NCBI RefSeq assembly: GCF_009193355.1
Contig: NZ_WBVT01000004.1
Location: forward strand, 1 to 64,000
DNA: 64,000 bases
DNA from: Bifidobacterium leontopitheci
GTDB lineage: Bacteria; Actinomycetota; Actinomycetes; Actinomycetales; Bifidobacteriaceae
Reading direction: 5' to 3'
Shown: positions 36,930 through 49,702 of the stretch, piece after piece
How positions within the stretch are numbered: the stretch's first letter is position 1
Layout of the letters: each line of letters starts with the position of its first letter
Position numbers and translations under genes: made by a program
Notes under the pieces: generated by a model
Databases searched by the model: none
The model's input: only the letters and a program-made list of their open reading frames with translations
Told to the model about the DNA's origin: nothing

Positions 36930-37345
36930 AACCGACCGTGCTCCGCCACGGCGCTCCGGTACGTTCGGTCAACAAACCACGACCGACCGTACTCGAACGG
37001 GCTCTACGAGTACGTTTCGTCGAGAAAGAGATGACGGACCGTACTCGAATCGTCGCTACGAGTACGGTTCGTTGGGAATTTGCAACCAACCGTACTCTAA
37101 CGTCCGCTACGGATACGTTCGGTCGATGCAAAAGTGACGAAACGTACCCGAACGGTTCCTACGAGTACGTTCGGTCGGGGATTTCACGACGGAACGTACT
37201 CTAACGTCCGCTACGAGTACGTTTTGTTGAGAAAGAGATGACGAACCGTACCCGAACGGGTTCTACGAGTACGTTCGGTCGAGAAAGATGTGACAAACCG
37301 TACTCGAACCGTCGCTGCGAGTACGTTTTGTTGGGAACCGGGTGC
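36930..37345 (+). repeat. Array 1 of 52-bp palindromic units (8 units)
   Basis: Eight units with CGTACTCG-type left arms starting at 36936 (degenerate), 36988, 37040, 37091, 37143, 37195, 37247 and 37299. The spacing is 52 bases, with one 51. Each unit holds CCGTACTCG, an 11-12-base variable loop and CGAGTACGG-like right arm, then a GAGAAAGATGTGAC-like linker. The array fills most of the ~700-bp gap between the MFS gene and tRNA-fMet. The sister array is at 55708-55965. Loops are not unique spacers, and no cas genes are present. Confidence 0.9.
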
Positions 37346-37375
37346 GGCCGGTCGGGAACGAATTCGAAAACGCAG

Positions 37376-37406
37376 AAGGCCGGGAACCTTGCGATTCCCG
37401 GCCTTC
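37376..37406 (-). terminator. tRNA-fMet terminator
   Basis: Arms AAGGCCGGGAA / TTCCCGGCCTT with a short loop directly after the tRNA on the minus strand, followed by CTGCGTTTTCG. Confidence 0.85.
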
Positions 37407-37410
37407 CGAT

Positions 37411-37487
37411 TGGTAGCGGGGCATGGATTTGAACCATGGACCTCTGGGTTATGAGCCCAGCGAGCTACCGAGCTGCTCCACCCCGCG
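37411..37487 (-). tRNA. Initiator tRNA-fMet (CAT)
   Basis: A 77-nt cloverleaf including encoded CCA. Acceptor CGCGGGG/CCCCGCT has the unpaired C1-A72 of initiators. The anticodon stem carries three consecutive GC pairs (GGG-CTCATAA-CCC) with anticodon CAT. Both identify the initiator form rather than elongator Met. Confidence 0.97.
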
Positions 37488-37654
37488 CCGGCTGTTTTCA
37501 AACAGCTCTATCTAAGATACGGGAGAGTTGGGATATGTCAAGTCGGCGTGTCGCGATTTTGCGCTCAGTGAATCGCGCGGATTGATAGCGGACCATAACC
37601 AACGCCGATAACGGCATGGCGTCGCGTTATCCCGGCTCTTGCCATAATGAGAAC

Positions 37655-38689
37655 ATGCCTATCAAGATCCCCAGCGGCCTGCCCGCACGCGCAATCCTCG
37701 ACTCGGAGCGCATCTTCGCCCTCGAAAAGCCCGAGGCGGAGCTCCAGCGCGTCCGCCCTCTCAAGCTGGTGATCCTGAACCTCATGCCCAAGAAGATCGA
37801 GACGGAGACCCAGCTGCTGCGTCTCATCTCGAAGAGCCCGCTGCAGGTCGAGATCGACTTCATGAAGACCTCCACCCACGAGCCCACGCACGTCAGCCAC
37901 GACCATCTCGTCAAGTTCTACGAGACGCTCGACGCCTTCCGCGACAACTATTACGACGGATTCGTGGTCACGGGCGCCCCGGTCGAGCACCTGCCGTTCG
38001 AGCAGGTCGACTACTGGGACGAGTTCAAGGCCATCCTCGACTGGGCCTCCACGCACGTGTTCTCCACGATGTACCTGTGCTGGGGCGCGATGGGCGCGCT
38101 CAACTACCGTTACGGCGTGCGCAAGGTCGACCTGCCCGAGAAGATCTTCGGCGTGTTCCCGCAGTATCTGCAGGACGAGTACTGCTTCCTGACCAACGGC
38201 TTCGACGAGATCGCCCTGCAGCCGCACTCTAGGCTGGCAGGCGTGGACGAGGCGGACGTGAAGGCGAACCGCGACCTGCAGGTGCTTACGTGGGGTCCCG
38301 AATCCGGCCCCGGCCTGATCGCCACACGCGACTTCTCCGAAGTGTTCGCGCTCGGCCACTGGGAGTACGGCAAGACCACCCTGCAGGAGGAGTACGAGCG
38401 CGACATGGCCAAGGGTCTGACCAACGTGCCGTTCCCGTCCAACTACTTCCCGCACGACGACCCGCATCTCGAGCCGTTGTTCGCGTGGCGCGCGCACGCC
38501 AACCTGCTGTGGCGCAACTGGCTGAACTGGGTGTACCAGACCACGCCGTACGACCTGACCGAGGTGCCGCGGCTGCGTGCCGAGAAGAAGCTCGGCACCG
38601 ACCGGTTCCGTCACGAGCCGGACAGTCCTCGCCGTGACGGCTTCGCGCCGTTCCTGCATGACGGCTACGGCGTGATCCGCGGCGAGTGA
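37655..38689 (+). CDS. metA: Homoserine O-acyltransferase MetA
   Basis: Activates homoserine for methionine biosynthesis (344 aa, normal length). The catalytic cysteine is in MYLCWGAMGALNY and the catalytic His/Glu in FALGHWEYGKTT. The N-terminal LVILNLMPKKIETETQLLRL is family-specific. Whether it uses acetyl-CoA or succinyl-CoA cannot be decided with confidence here. CATAAT at 37642-37647 is about eight bases before ATG 37655, indicating a leaderless transcript. The upstream ATG at 37616 is rejected. Confidence 0.95.
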   Translation: MPIKIPSGLPARAILDSERIFALEKPEAELQRVRPLKLVILNLMPKKIETETQLLRLISKSPLQVEIDFMKTSTHEPTHVSHDHLVKFYETLDAFRDNYYDGFVVTGAPVEHLPFEQVDYWDEFKAILDWASTHVFSTMYLCWGAMGALNYRYGVRKVDLPEKIFGVFPQYLQDEYCFLTNGFDEIALQPHSRLAGVDEADVKANRDLQVLTWGPESGPGLIATRDFSEVFALGHWEYGKTTLQEEYERDMAKGLTNVPFPSNYFPHDDPHLEPLFAWRAHANLLWRNWLNWVYQTTPYDLTEVPRLRAEKKLGTDRFRHEPDSPRRDGFAPFLHDGYGVIRGE

Positions 38690-39072
38690 CGTTCGTTCGG
38701 TCACGTTCGTTCGGTCACGTTCGCACAGTGACGTCCGTGCGCAACTGCCAGACAACGTCACTCGATGACGCATGAGCAGACGTCGTCGTCGACTGTCAGT
38801 GCCGACACGACATATACGACATCGATATCAAATAAGTCGTATTTCGTGACATCAAAAACCGTTCATCGCGTCTAATAAGACGACCGTATCGGCATTGTCG
38901 AAATACTATGTGAGACACGGTGGCCAAAAACCGAAAACCGCAACGTTTTTTGTCCATGGCATGTGACCCAGATGTTTAAAAAAAGTGTCCACATAGTGAG
39001 AAAATGACCATTATGTTACCGCTCACAATTTTGCACTCGAAAACCCTGTAAACGCTTGGAAAATCAGGCGTG

Positions 39073-39101
39073 TTGCATGTTGTCCAAACCCGTCATAGGA
39101 T
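39073..39101 (+). promoter_or_regulatory. Likely promoter of the atp operon
   Basis: TTGCAT (39073-39078), 17-base spacer, TAGGAT (39096-39101), placing the start near 39108 and leaving a ~170-nt leader before atpB. The 38690-39277 gap is notably AT-rich from 38810 onward, also contains diverged GTCAC repeats at 38690-38760, and shows no gene. Confidence 0.65.
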
Positions 39102-39277
39102 ATTTCAATAGTCATTCGGAGATGAATGCTTGAGACTGGACTCCGGATGCCTCCGGATCGTCTTGGGCAGTCCCCGGAAACGGCTGGACGGAGAGTAACC
39201 TCACGTCACCATTCGCCTCAACCGTTGACTCGACAGACGATAGACGTAAGACAAGAGATGCGAGCAGGAGGCGCAAT

Positions 39278-40078
39278 ATGAGCGAAGCAATGGGTATGCT
39301 CTTGGCGGCAGAACCGGACCTTCCTACTATCGATGATTTTCTTCCTCGCGGAATCCTGTTCCAGGGAACCCCGTTCGAGATCAACCGCATCATCCTGATC
39401 CGCATCGTGGCCACCGTGCTGCTGCTCGTGGTGCTCGGCATCACGGCCAAGCGCGCGAAGCTCATTCCGGGCCGTTGGCAGGGTGTGGTCGAGATGGGCA
39501 TCGATTTCGTGCGTGACAGCGTGGTGTACCAGATCATGGGCGAGGTGCGCGGCAAGCGTTACCTGCCGATGATCTCCACGCTGTTCTTCACGATCTTCGT
39601 ATTCAACCTGTGCGGCATCATTCCGGGCATGAACATGGCGGCGACCGCCACCGTGGTCATGCCGCTGGTCTTCGCCGTATGGGTGCTTATCCAGTACTGG
39701 ATCACCGCAGTGCGTGAAAAGGGCCTGTGGGGCTACATCCGCGACGAATGCTTCCCCAAGGGCGTTCCGTGGCCGGTGTACATCCTGCTGGCGCCGATCC
39801 AGCTGTGCGAGCTGGTCCTGATCCGCCCCGCGTCACTGACCATCCGACTCTTCGCCAACATGGTCTCCGGCCACCTTCTGGTCGCCACCACCCTGGCGTT
39901 CGCCCAGTACTGGGTGATCGAGTCGGCCAACAAGCTCGCCGGCATCCCCGTCGGCATGCTGTGGTTCCTCTTCGGACTCGTGCTCACCCTGTTCGAGGCG
40001 TTCGTCGCCTTCCTGCAGGCCTACGTGTTCGCCATCCTCTCGACGGTGTACATCAGCATGAGCTACCCGGAGGACTGA
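39278..40078 (+). CDS. atpB: ATP synthase F0 subunit a
   Basis: Membrane stator subunit (266 aa) forming the proton half-channels. The essential arginine is in PASLTIRLFANMVSGH. About five to six transmembrane helices are visible, ending in the helix AFVAFLQAYVFAILSTVYIS. GGAGG lies six to seven bases before ATG 39278. It is the first gene of the atpBEFHAGDC operon; no atpI is present upstream. Confidence 0.97.
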   Translation: MSEAMGMLLAAEPDLPTIDDFLPRGILFQGTPFEINRIILIRIVATVLLLVVLGITAKRAKLIPGRWQGVVEMGIDFVRDSVVYQIMGEVRGKRYLPMISTLFFTIFVFNLCGIIPGMNMAATATVVMPLVFAVWVLIQYWITAVREKGLWGYIRDECFPKGVPWPVYILLAPIQLCELVLIRPASLTIRLFANMVSGHLLVATTLAFAQYWVIESANKLAGIPVGMLWFLFGLVLTLFEAFVAFLQAYVFAILSTVYISMSYPED

Positions 40079-40462
<384 letters not shown>

Positions 40463-40526
40463 GACGAACGGCGGTTCCCACCCGTTTCTCGACATTGAGA
40501 CATTGAACGATTGAAAGGAGGACTTC

Positions 40527-41057
40527 ATGGTGACGCTCGCTGAGACTGACGGCATCGCGCTGTTCATCCCCAAGACCTATGACATCGTGTGGTCCCTGAT
40601 CATCCTCGTCATCGTCGCGGTGTTCTTCTACAAGTTCTTCATGCCGAAGTTCAACGCCATTTTCGATGAGCGTGCGGCGAAGATCGAAGGCAACATCGCC
40701 AAGGCCGAGGCGGCCAAGAAGGATGCGGACGAAGCCAAGCGCAAGTACGAGGCCCAGCTGAGCACGGCTCGCGTCGAAGCGTCCAAGATCCGTGACGACG
40801 CCCGCGCCGAAGCCTCGCACATCATCGCGGACGCCCGCTCCCGCGCCGAATCCGACGCGGCGCAGATCACGGCCAACGCGCAGCGCTCCATCGAGTCGCA
40901 GCAGCAGCAGGCCATGGTCAGCCTCAAGGGCGAAGTCGGGGCGCTTGCCACGGCACTGGCCGGCAAGATCCTCGGCGCCAAGCTTGAGAGCGACGACGTG
41001 CAGTCCTCGATGATCGACAAGATGATCGACGAGCTGGACACGAGCGACAAGAAGTGA
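40527..41057 (+). CDS. atpF: ATP synthase F0 subunit b
   Basis: Peripheral stalk subunit (176 aa). One N-terminal membrane helix (IVWSLIILVIVAVFFYKFFM) is followed by a long Ala/Glu/Lys-rich helix that forms the stator dimer. GGAGG lies upstream of the ATG. It overlaps nothing and is followed by atpH after 32 bases. Confidence 0.96.
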   Translation: MVTLAETDGIALFIPKTYDIVWSLIILVIVAVFFYKFFMPKFNAIFDERAAKIEGNIAKAEAAKKDADEAKRKYEAQLSTARVEASKIRDDARAEASHIIADARSRAESDAAQITANAQRSIESQQQQAMVSLKGEVGALATALAGKILGAKLESDDVQSSMIDKMIDELDTSDKK

Positions 41058-41089
41058 CCGAAGCGTTTTCCAGGAAAGGGAGGTGACCA

Positions 41090-41917
41090 ATGCGAGGAGA
41101 GGCATCCCGCATCTCGGACCGCACTGCGCGTGACGAGATGGCACCCAAGCTGCGCGCTGCCGGCGAGGACGCATGGCGTATCGGCAACGAACTGTTCACG
41201 ATCACCAACGTGCTCGACCACAACGTTCAGCTGGAAAGGGCCCTCACCGACCCGTCACGTCCGGTAGCGGATAAGGTGGCGGTGCTCGACGACCTCATCG
41301 GCAAGCAGGCCCACCCTGTGACCGTGGAGATCATGAGCAGCCTCGTCGGCCTCAAGTGGAGCAAGGCGTCCCACATCGCCAACGCCACCGAGGACTTCGG
41401 CGTCGACGCGATGATGTACTACGCCGACGCCACCGGCGTCACGCTGCGCGTCTCCGTGGAACTCGCCGAGCTGCATTCCGCGCTGCTCAACCTGCCCGTG
41501 GTGCGCTCCAAGCTGCATGACGAGAGCGTGCCCGCCGAGGCGCGCATCAAGCTGCTCGACGCGCTCATCGGCCAGACGAAGCTCAACGCGATCACGCTCC
41601 GACTGGCCCGCCACGCCACCTGCAACCCGCGCAACCGCCGCTACCTGGAGACCATCCAGTGGCTGATCAACAAGCTCTCCCGCCACATGGGCGAGTCGAT
41701 GATCACCGTGACGACCGCGGCGCCGCTCACCATCGAGCAGATCAAGCGTCTGGTGGCCGTGTACACCGCCAAGCTCAACCATCCGGTCCACATCAATTCG
41801 GTGGTCGACCCGAAGGTCATCGGCGGCATGCGCATCCAGATCGGCGATGAGGTCACGGACAACACCGTGGTCGCGCAGCTGCAGAAGTTGCACCGATCGG
41901 TGAAGGCCAGCGCCTGA
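41090..41917 (+). CDS. atpH: ATP synthase F1 subunit delta
   Basis: Stator protein (275 aa) linking the b subunits to the F1 head. Longer than the enterobacterial protein (~177 aa) but usual for actinobacteria. The conserved C-terminal segment is ITVTTAAPLTIEQIKRL followed by NSVVDPKVIGGMRIQIGDEV. AAGGGAGG precedes the ATG. Confidence 0.95.
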   Translation: MRGEASRISDRTARDEMAPKLRAAGEDAWRIGNELFTITNVLDHNVQLERALTDPSRPVADKVAVLDDLIGKQAHPVTVEIMSSLVGLKWSKASHIANATEDFGVDAMMYYADATGVTLRVSVELAELHSALLNLPVVRSKLHDESVPAEARIKLLDALIGQTKLNAITLRLARHATCNPRNRRYLETIQWLINKLSRHMGESMITVTTAAPLTIEQIKRLVAVYTAKLNHPVHINSVVDPKVIGGMRIQIGDEVTDNTVVAQLQKLHRSVKASA

Positions 41918-42007
41918 CACGATTCCCTCCCCGCCCGGCAGCGTGCGCGACGCCGTGCGCCGGGGGAGCGGAACCCCACAGAATTTTTCCAACAATAAGG
42001 AGTGATC

Positions 42008-43690
<1,683 letters not shown>

Positions 43691-43693
43691 CCC

Positions 43694-46122
<2,429 letters not shown>

Positions 46123-46123
46123 G

Positions 46124-46435
46124 ATGGCAGATTCGTCACAGGCCTTGATTCAGGTCAACATCGTCGCCGCCGATCACCCCGTGTGGCATGGCACGGCGAA
46201 GTCCGTCACCATCCCCGCCTCGGAAGGCGGCATGGGCATCCTGGCCGACCACGAGCCCGTGCTCACGGTGATCAAGGGAGGCACGGTCTCGGTCGTGGAT
46301 CCCGCAGGTGAGCGCCATGCGTTCGAGGTCACTGACGGATTCATCTCCTTCGACTCCAACCGGCTGACCGTCGCCGTCGAGCGCGGCCGCGACGTGGTGC
46401 GCACCACGTCCGAGCCGGCCGGCGACGAGGCCTGA
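46124..46435 (+). CDS. atpC: ATP synthase F1 subunit epsilon (short form)
   Basis: Rotor subunit (103 aa) contacting gamma and the c-ring. The N-terminal beta-sandwich is present, with VTIPASEGGMGILADHEPVL and the following LTVIKGGTVSV. The protein ends at GRDVVRTTSEPAGDEA, so the two-helix C-terminal inhibitory domain found in E. coli (139 aa) is essentially missing. That suggests loss of epsilon-mediated ATPase inhibition. ATG 46124 is preferred over the GTG at 46115 that overlaps atpD. Confidence 0.93.
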   Translation: MADSSQALIQVNIVAADHPVWHGTAKSVTIPASEGGMGILADHEPVLTVIKGGTVSVVDPAGERHAFEVTDGFISFDSNRLTVAVERGRDVVRTTSEPAGDEA

Positions 46436-46469
46436 TTCCTCGCGCCTCGTACTGGTATTGACGAGGATT

Positions 46470-46510
46470 AAGGCCCGTCGGATCGGTTTCGATCCGGCGG
46501 GCCTTTCTGT
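46470..46510 (+). terminator. atp operon terminator
   Basis: Arms AGGCCCGTCGGATCG / CGATCCGGCGGGCCT with loop GTTT, followed by TTCTGTATTTCTT. It closes the eight-gene operon. Confidence 0.9.
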
Positions 46511-46556
46511 ATTTCTTGTGCGGGGCGGTGGGGCGAGCCTCTCCACCTTCAGCCCT

Positions 46557-46679
46557 AAGATGCACAATGTGCGCCTTAAGCCGGAATTATGAAGATAGAG
46601 TGAAGGCATAGGGCGGATTGTGTACCTTGAGGCGCACAATCCTGCCCCGAAATATCCCAAGCTGCACATTGTGCATCTT
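46557..46679 (+). repeat. 123-bp inverted-ended element, copy 1
   Basis: Ends AAGATGCACAATGTG and CACATTGTGCATCTT are perfect 15-bp inverted repeats. Inner pairings include GGATTGTG/CACAATCC. Copy 2 at 48280-48402 is the same length and orientation with three differences by my count, two of which are a matched change in both ends. No transposase is encoded. Confidence 0.85.
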
Positions 46680-46754
46680 GGGGGAGCCGAATCGATCCGG
46701 GCATCGCTGCCGGCCGACGCCGGACATCGCTGTCAAACCACGCCGGGTATCGAG

Positions 46755-46799
46755 CGCGACACGCCGAAATTGTGGATAACTGCCAAGCTCCGACCACAT
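46755..46799 (+). repeat. Mosaic block with DnaA-box-like site, copy 2
   Basis: CGCGACACGCCGAAA, ATTGTGGATAACT and CAAGCTCCGACCACAT, all shared with 32647-32719 but in a rearranged order. It contains TGTGGATAA, an exact reverse DnaA-box consensus, ~75 bp upstream of the next gene. Confidence 0.6.
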
Positions 46800-46848
46800 A
46801 ACCCGGTTGAAGATGCGCGCGGGCACACAGAGTCCGTACGATTCGGGC

Positions 46849-47820
46849 ATGGGACGTGCAAAGGAATACGCGGACATCGAGCCGCTGGCCATACAGGCCG
46901 AACGTGACGGATTGCTGCTGCGCTGCGCGAATGAGCCGCAGCGCCGACTGATGGACCGGCATAGCATGGCGGGGCGGCTCATGCAGGTTGCCGTGGGCAT
47001 GTACTGCCAAAAGGAGTTTTGGGAACGGCTCAGCTATTACGAACGCGGACTCAGCATGATTCGCACCGTCGCGGCAGAGCATCCCGATTGGGTGATGGGC
47101 TACGTTTCGGCGGCTTGGCTGTGGGGTCTTACGGAAAGCCTGTACCTTCACCGCGCGGTTCACGTGGTGCGCGCCGATAACAGTCGGACGAGGAACGGCT
47201 GGAACGTGACTTTCCACCATGCGCGTGACATCGACGTGCGCCAGCGCCATGGGATATTGGTGACCGACTTGGTATGCACGGTGTTCGATTGCGCGCGGAG
47301 CCTGTCATTTGGCGAGGGGCTTGCGATCGCTGATGCGGCGATGCGTATGTACCGGTTGACAAGGGAGCAATTGGAGCGGTATTGCGAAAGCCACGCCCGG
47401 TGCAAAGGCATTGCCGCGGCGCGGAAGGTGATACGTTTCGCCGATCCGCTCAGTGAGAACGGCGGCGAATCCAAGGTCCGTGCGCTGATATTGGATTGGG
47501 GATTCCGTCGGCCCCGCCTGCAGGTGACTATGGTCGATCCGGTCAACGGACGCAAGCGGCGTGTCGACTTTTTCTGGGAGACCGATGACGGCAGGATCAT
47601 CATTCTGGAGCTTGACGGACGCGAAAAATACGAGAATCCGACGATGACCGGCGGCCGGGATGCCATCTCGGTCATCCTTGACGAGAAGGATCGGGAGACG
47701 AATCTGGCGTTGAGCCGAAAGGTGACCATAGTCAGAACCACCATAAGGGAGATCTTCGAACGTCCATGGGATCTTAAGAAGAAGCTGATGCTTGCCGGCG
47801 CCCCCATGGGCGATAAGTGA
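46849..47820 (+). CDS. AbiEi-like / DUF559 endonuclease-fold protein
   Basis: A 323-aa protein with an N-terminal helical part resembling AbiEi-type antitoxin or transcriptional-regulator domains found in actinobacteria (VMGYVSAAWLWGL, VTDLVCTVFDCARSLSFGEG). A C-terminal DUF559/Vsr-like domain starts at ENGGESKVRALILDWGF and continues with RRVDFFWETDDGRIIILELDG and REKY, holding the acidic and E-x-D-x-K-type residues of a nuclease fold. No function is proven. TACGAT at 46837-46842 precedes ATG 46849 by six bases, so it is leaderless. It is slightly less GC-rich than core genes and lies between two 123-bp elements. Confidence 0.75.
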   Translation: MGRAKEYADIEPLAIQAERDGLLLRCANEPQRRLMDRHSMAGRLMQVAVGMYCQKEFWERLSYYERGLSMIRTVAAEHPDWVMGYVSAAWLWGLTESLYLHRAVHVVRADNSRTRNGWNVTFHHARDIDVRQRHGILVTDLVCTVFDCARSLSFGEGLAIADAAMRMYRLTREQLERYCESHARCKGIAAARKVIRFADPLSENGGESKVRALILDWGFRRPRLQVTMVDPVNGRKRRVDFFWETDDGRIIILELDGREKYENPTMTGGRDAISVILDEKDRETNLALSRKVTIVRTTIREIFERPWDLKKKLMLAGAPMGDK

Positions 47821-48015
47821 CGCTTCGCTTCGTGTGACGTTCTGCCTCGCGGAATCTGCGGTTTCGTAGGGCGTCCTGTCTCCCGAGGGCTGCTGGTTTG
47901 CGCGACGTTCCGGTCTGCGGGGCGTTTTGGTCTGCGAGGTCTGCGGAATCACTGGCTTTGCGGGCTGCCGGATCTGTTGGATCGGCTGAATCTGCTGGTC
48001 TGCGGCGTGTTCGCC

Positions 48016-48180
48016 TGCGACGTTCTGAACTGCGACGTTCTGAACTGCGTCGTTCTGAACTGCATCGTTCTGAACTGCATCGTTCTGAACTGCATCGTTC
48101 TGAACTGCATCGTTCTGAACTGCATCGTTCTGAACTGCGTCGTGTTGAACCGCGTCGTTCTGATCTGCATCGTGTTGGAT
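48016..48180 (+). repeat. 15-bp minisatellite (11 units)
   Basis: Tandem units of TGCATCGTTCTGAAC; the five at 48061-48135 are identical, and those on the edges differ by one to three bases. The surrounding 47830-48250 stretch is made of related GGTCTGCG-type fragments. As 15 is divisible by three, frames stay open across it on both strands, but no ribosome site or family supports a gene. Confidence 0.9.
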
Positions 48181-48279
48181 TTGCTGGTCTGCGACGTGCT
48201 GGTCCGCAACACTCTGAGTCGCGCGGTATTCCTCATTCCCGCGGTGTTCCGCGCCTTCGCCGCTATCCGGCTTCTCCCT

Positions 48280-48402
48280 AAGATACACAATGTGCGCCTT
48301 AAGCCGGAATTATGGAGATAGAGTGAAGGCATAGGGCGGATTGTGTACCTTGAGGCGCACAATCCTGCCCCGAAATATCCCAAGCTGCACATTGTGTATC
48401 TT
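48280..48402 (+). repeat. 123-bp inverted-ended element, copy 2
   Basis: Ends AAGATACACAATGTG / CACATTGTGTATCTT are again perfect inverted repeats, the same base having changed in both ends relative to copy 1. It is in direct orientation to copy 1, 1.6 kb away, and followed by a purine-rich stretch to 48475. Confidence 0.85.
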
Positions 48403-48578
48403 GCAGAAAGGGGGAAGGGAAGGGGAAGGAATCGAGAAGAAACGGAGCAAAAGCGAAGAAACGGAGCATGAGCGCAGGCCCGCTCCACGAGTCGACTCGC
48501 CGAGCGCGGCCGTGCGTTGTTCATAGGCCTTCAGAGATGGGGCCACCGCAAAGCGACTCGCCATGGCCTCCCGTACGG

Positions 48579-48584
48579 TACACT
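48579..48584 (+). promoter_or_regulatory. -10 box of nucS
   Basis: TACACT ends eight bases before the nucS GTG, predicting a leaderless or near-leaderless transcript. The same TACACT-to-start spacing is seen before the CYTH gene. Confidence 0.55.
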
Positions 48585-48592
48585 GAACTGCT

Positions 48593-49297
48593 GTGCGCAT
48601 TATTGTTGCTGATTGCTCCGCCGTATACTCCGGCCGTCTGAACGCCTCCCTGCCGCTCGCCAAGCGCGTGCTCCTCATCAAGGCCGACAACAGTCTGCTC
48701 ATCTTCTCCGAACTCGGCTCCTACAAGCCGCTCAACTGGATGACCGCCCCCTGCACTATCAAAGAGGTCGTCGTCCCCGCCGACGAAGCCGCCGCCGAAC
48801 AGCCGCAACCCGAACGCCTCCTGCGCGTCAGCGCCGACAAATCCAACGACATCCTCGAAGTCACCCTCTACCACATCTACTCCGACCAGGACTTCGACCT
48901 CGGCCTCGACCCCGGCCTCGTCAAAGATGGCGTCGAAGACCACCTCCAGCGCTACCTCGCCGAACAGATCCAACGCATCGGCGACGGCGCGAAACTCATC
49001 CGCCGCGAATACCCCACCGCCATCGGCCCCGTCGACATCATGGCCGTCAACTCCGACGGCGAACACGTCGCCATCGAAATCAAACGCCACGGCGGCATCG
49101 ACGGCGTCGAACAGCTCACCCGCTACTGCGACCTCCTCAACCGCGACCCCCTCCTCGCCCCCGTCCACGGCATCTTCGCCGCCCAGACCATCACCCCCCA
49201 AGCCCGCGTCCTCGCCGAAGACCGCGGCTTCCGATGCCTCATCCTCGACTATGAGGAGATGAAGAACACCGAAGACGACTCCCTGCGCCTCTTCTGA
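48593..49297 (+). CDS. nucS: Mismatch-specific endonuclease NucS/EndoMS
   Basis: Non-canonical mismatch repair nuclease (234 aa) of actinobacteria and archaea, cutting both strands at mismatches such as G-T. The N-terminal dimerisation domain includes MRIIVADCSAVYSGRLNASL. The restriction-like catalytic core has the acidic GPVDIMAVNSDGEHVAIEIK (D, E-x-K) and then GGIDGVEQLTRY. The C-terminal DDSLRLF resembles a beta-clamp/PCNA-binding peptide. Bifidobacteria lack canonical MutS-MutL, so this is expected to be the main mismatch system. GTG start. Confidence 0.95.
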   Translation: MRIIVADCSAVYSGRLNASLPLAKRVLLIKADNSLLIFSELGSYKPLNWMTAPCTIKEVVVPADEAAAEQPQPERLLRVSADKSNDILEVTLYHIYSDQDFDLGLDPGLVKDGVEDHLQRYLAEQIQRIGDGAKLIRREYPTAIGPVDIMAVNSDGEHVAIEIKRHGGIDGVEQLTRYCDLLNRDPLLAPVHGIFAAQTITPQARVLAEDRGFRCLILDYEEMKNTEDDSLRLF

Positions 49298-49299
49298 AC

Positions 49300-49575
49300 A
49301 CGGCCTGACGGCGCGTTGCCTGCGTTGCTCTTCGGTTGCTGTGCCTGAGCACAGCTGCCCTCGGTGCGCCTTGGTACCGCGCACGTCATGCCGTGTTCAG
49401 TCTGAACGGTACGCGACGGCGCGTTACCTGCGTTGCTCCTCGGTCGACGTGCCTGAGCACGCCTTCCCTCGGTGCGCCTTGGTACCGCGCGCGTCGCGTA
49501 CCGTTCAGCCACACGGCCTGACGGCGCGTTACCTGCGTTGCTCCTCGGTCGACGTGCCTGAGCACGCCTTCCCTC
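49300..49575 (+). repeat. Tandem ~106-bp repeats downstream of nucS
   Basis: Units beginning GACGGCGCGTT at 49307, 49415 and 49520 (periods 108 and 105), the third cut short near 49575; a fragment recurs at 49661-49692. Each unit carries TGCCTGAGCAC and CCTTGGTACCGCGC. The 49298-50013 gap contains no supported gene. Confidence 0.8.
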
Positions 49576-49702
49576 AGCTGAGCCGGTAAGCCCGTAGCCC
49601 GGTGGGCTGCGGGTAGGCGAAGTGAGCGGCTGTGCCGCGAAGGCCGCGTGAAACGCGGCGCTTGGTACCGCGCGCGTCGCGCACCGTTCAGTTTTCCTGT
49701 TG

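Noticed and set aside
36930-37345. CRISPR array
   Set aside because: Units are palindromic throughout with partly shared 11-12-base loops and similar linkers; there are no unique spacers and no cas genes in the window.
39112-39555. Minus-strand gene upstream of atpB
   Set aside because: Overlaps the atpB start and leader, with no ribosome site or family match.
47305-48288. Minus-strand frame with QNDAV repeats as a gene
   Set aside because: It is the 15-bp minisatellite read in an open frame, overlaps the DUF559-type gene on the other strand, and has no ribosome site or family match.
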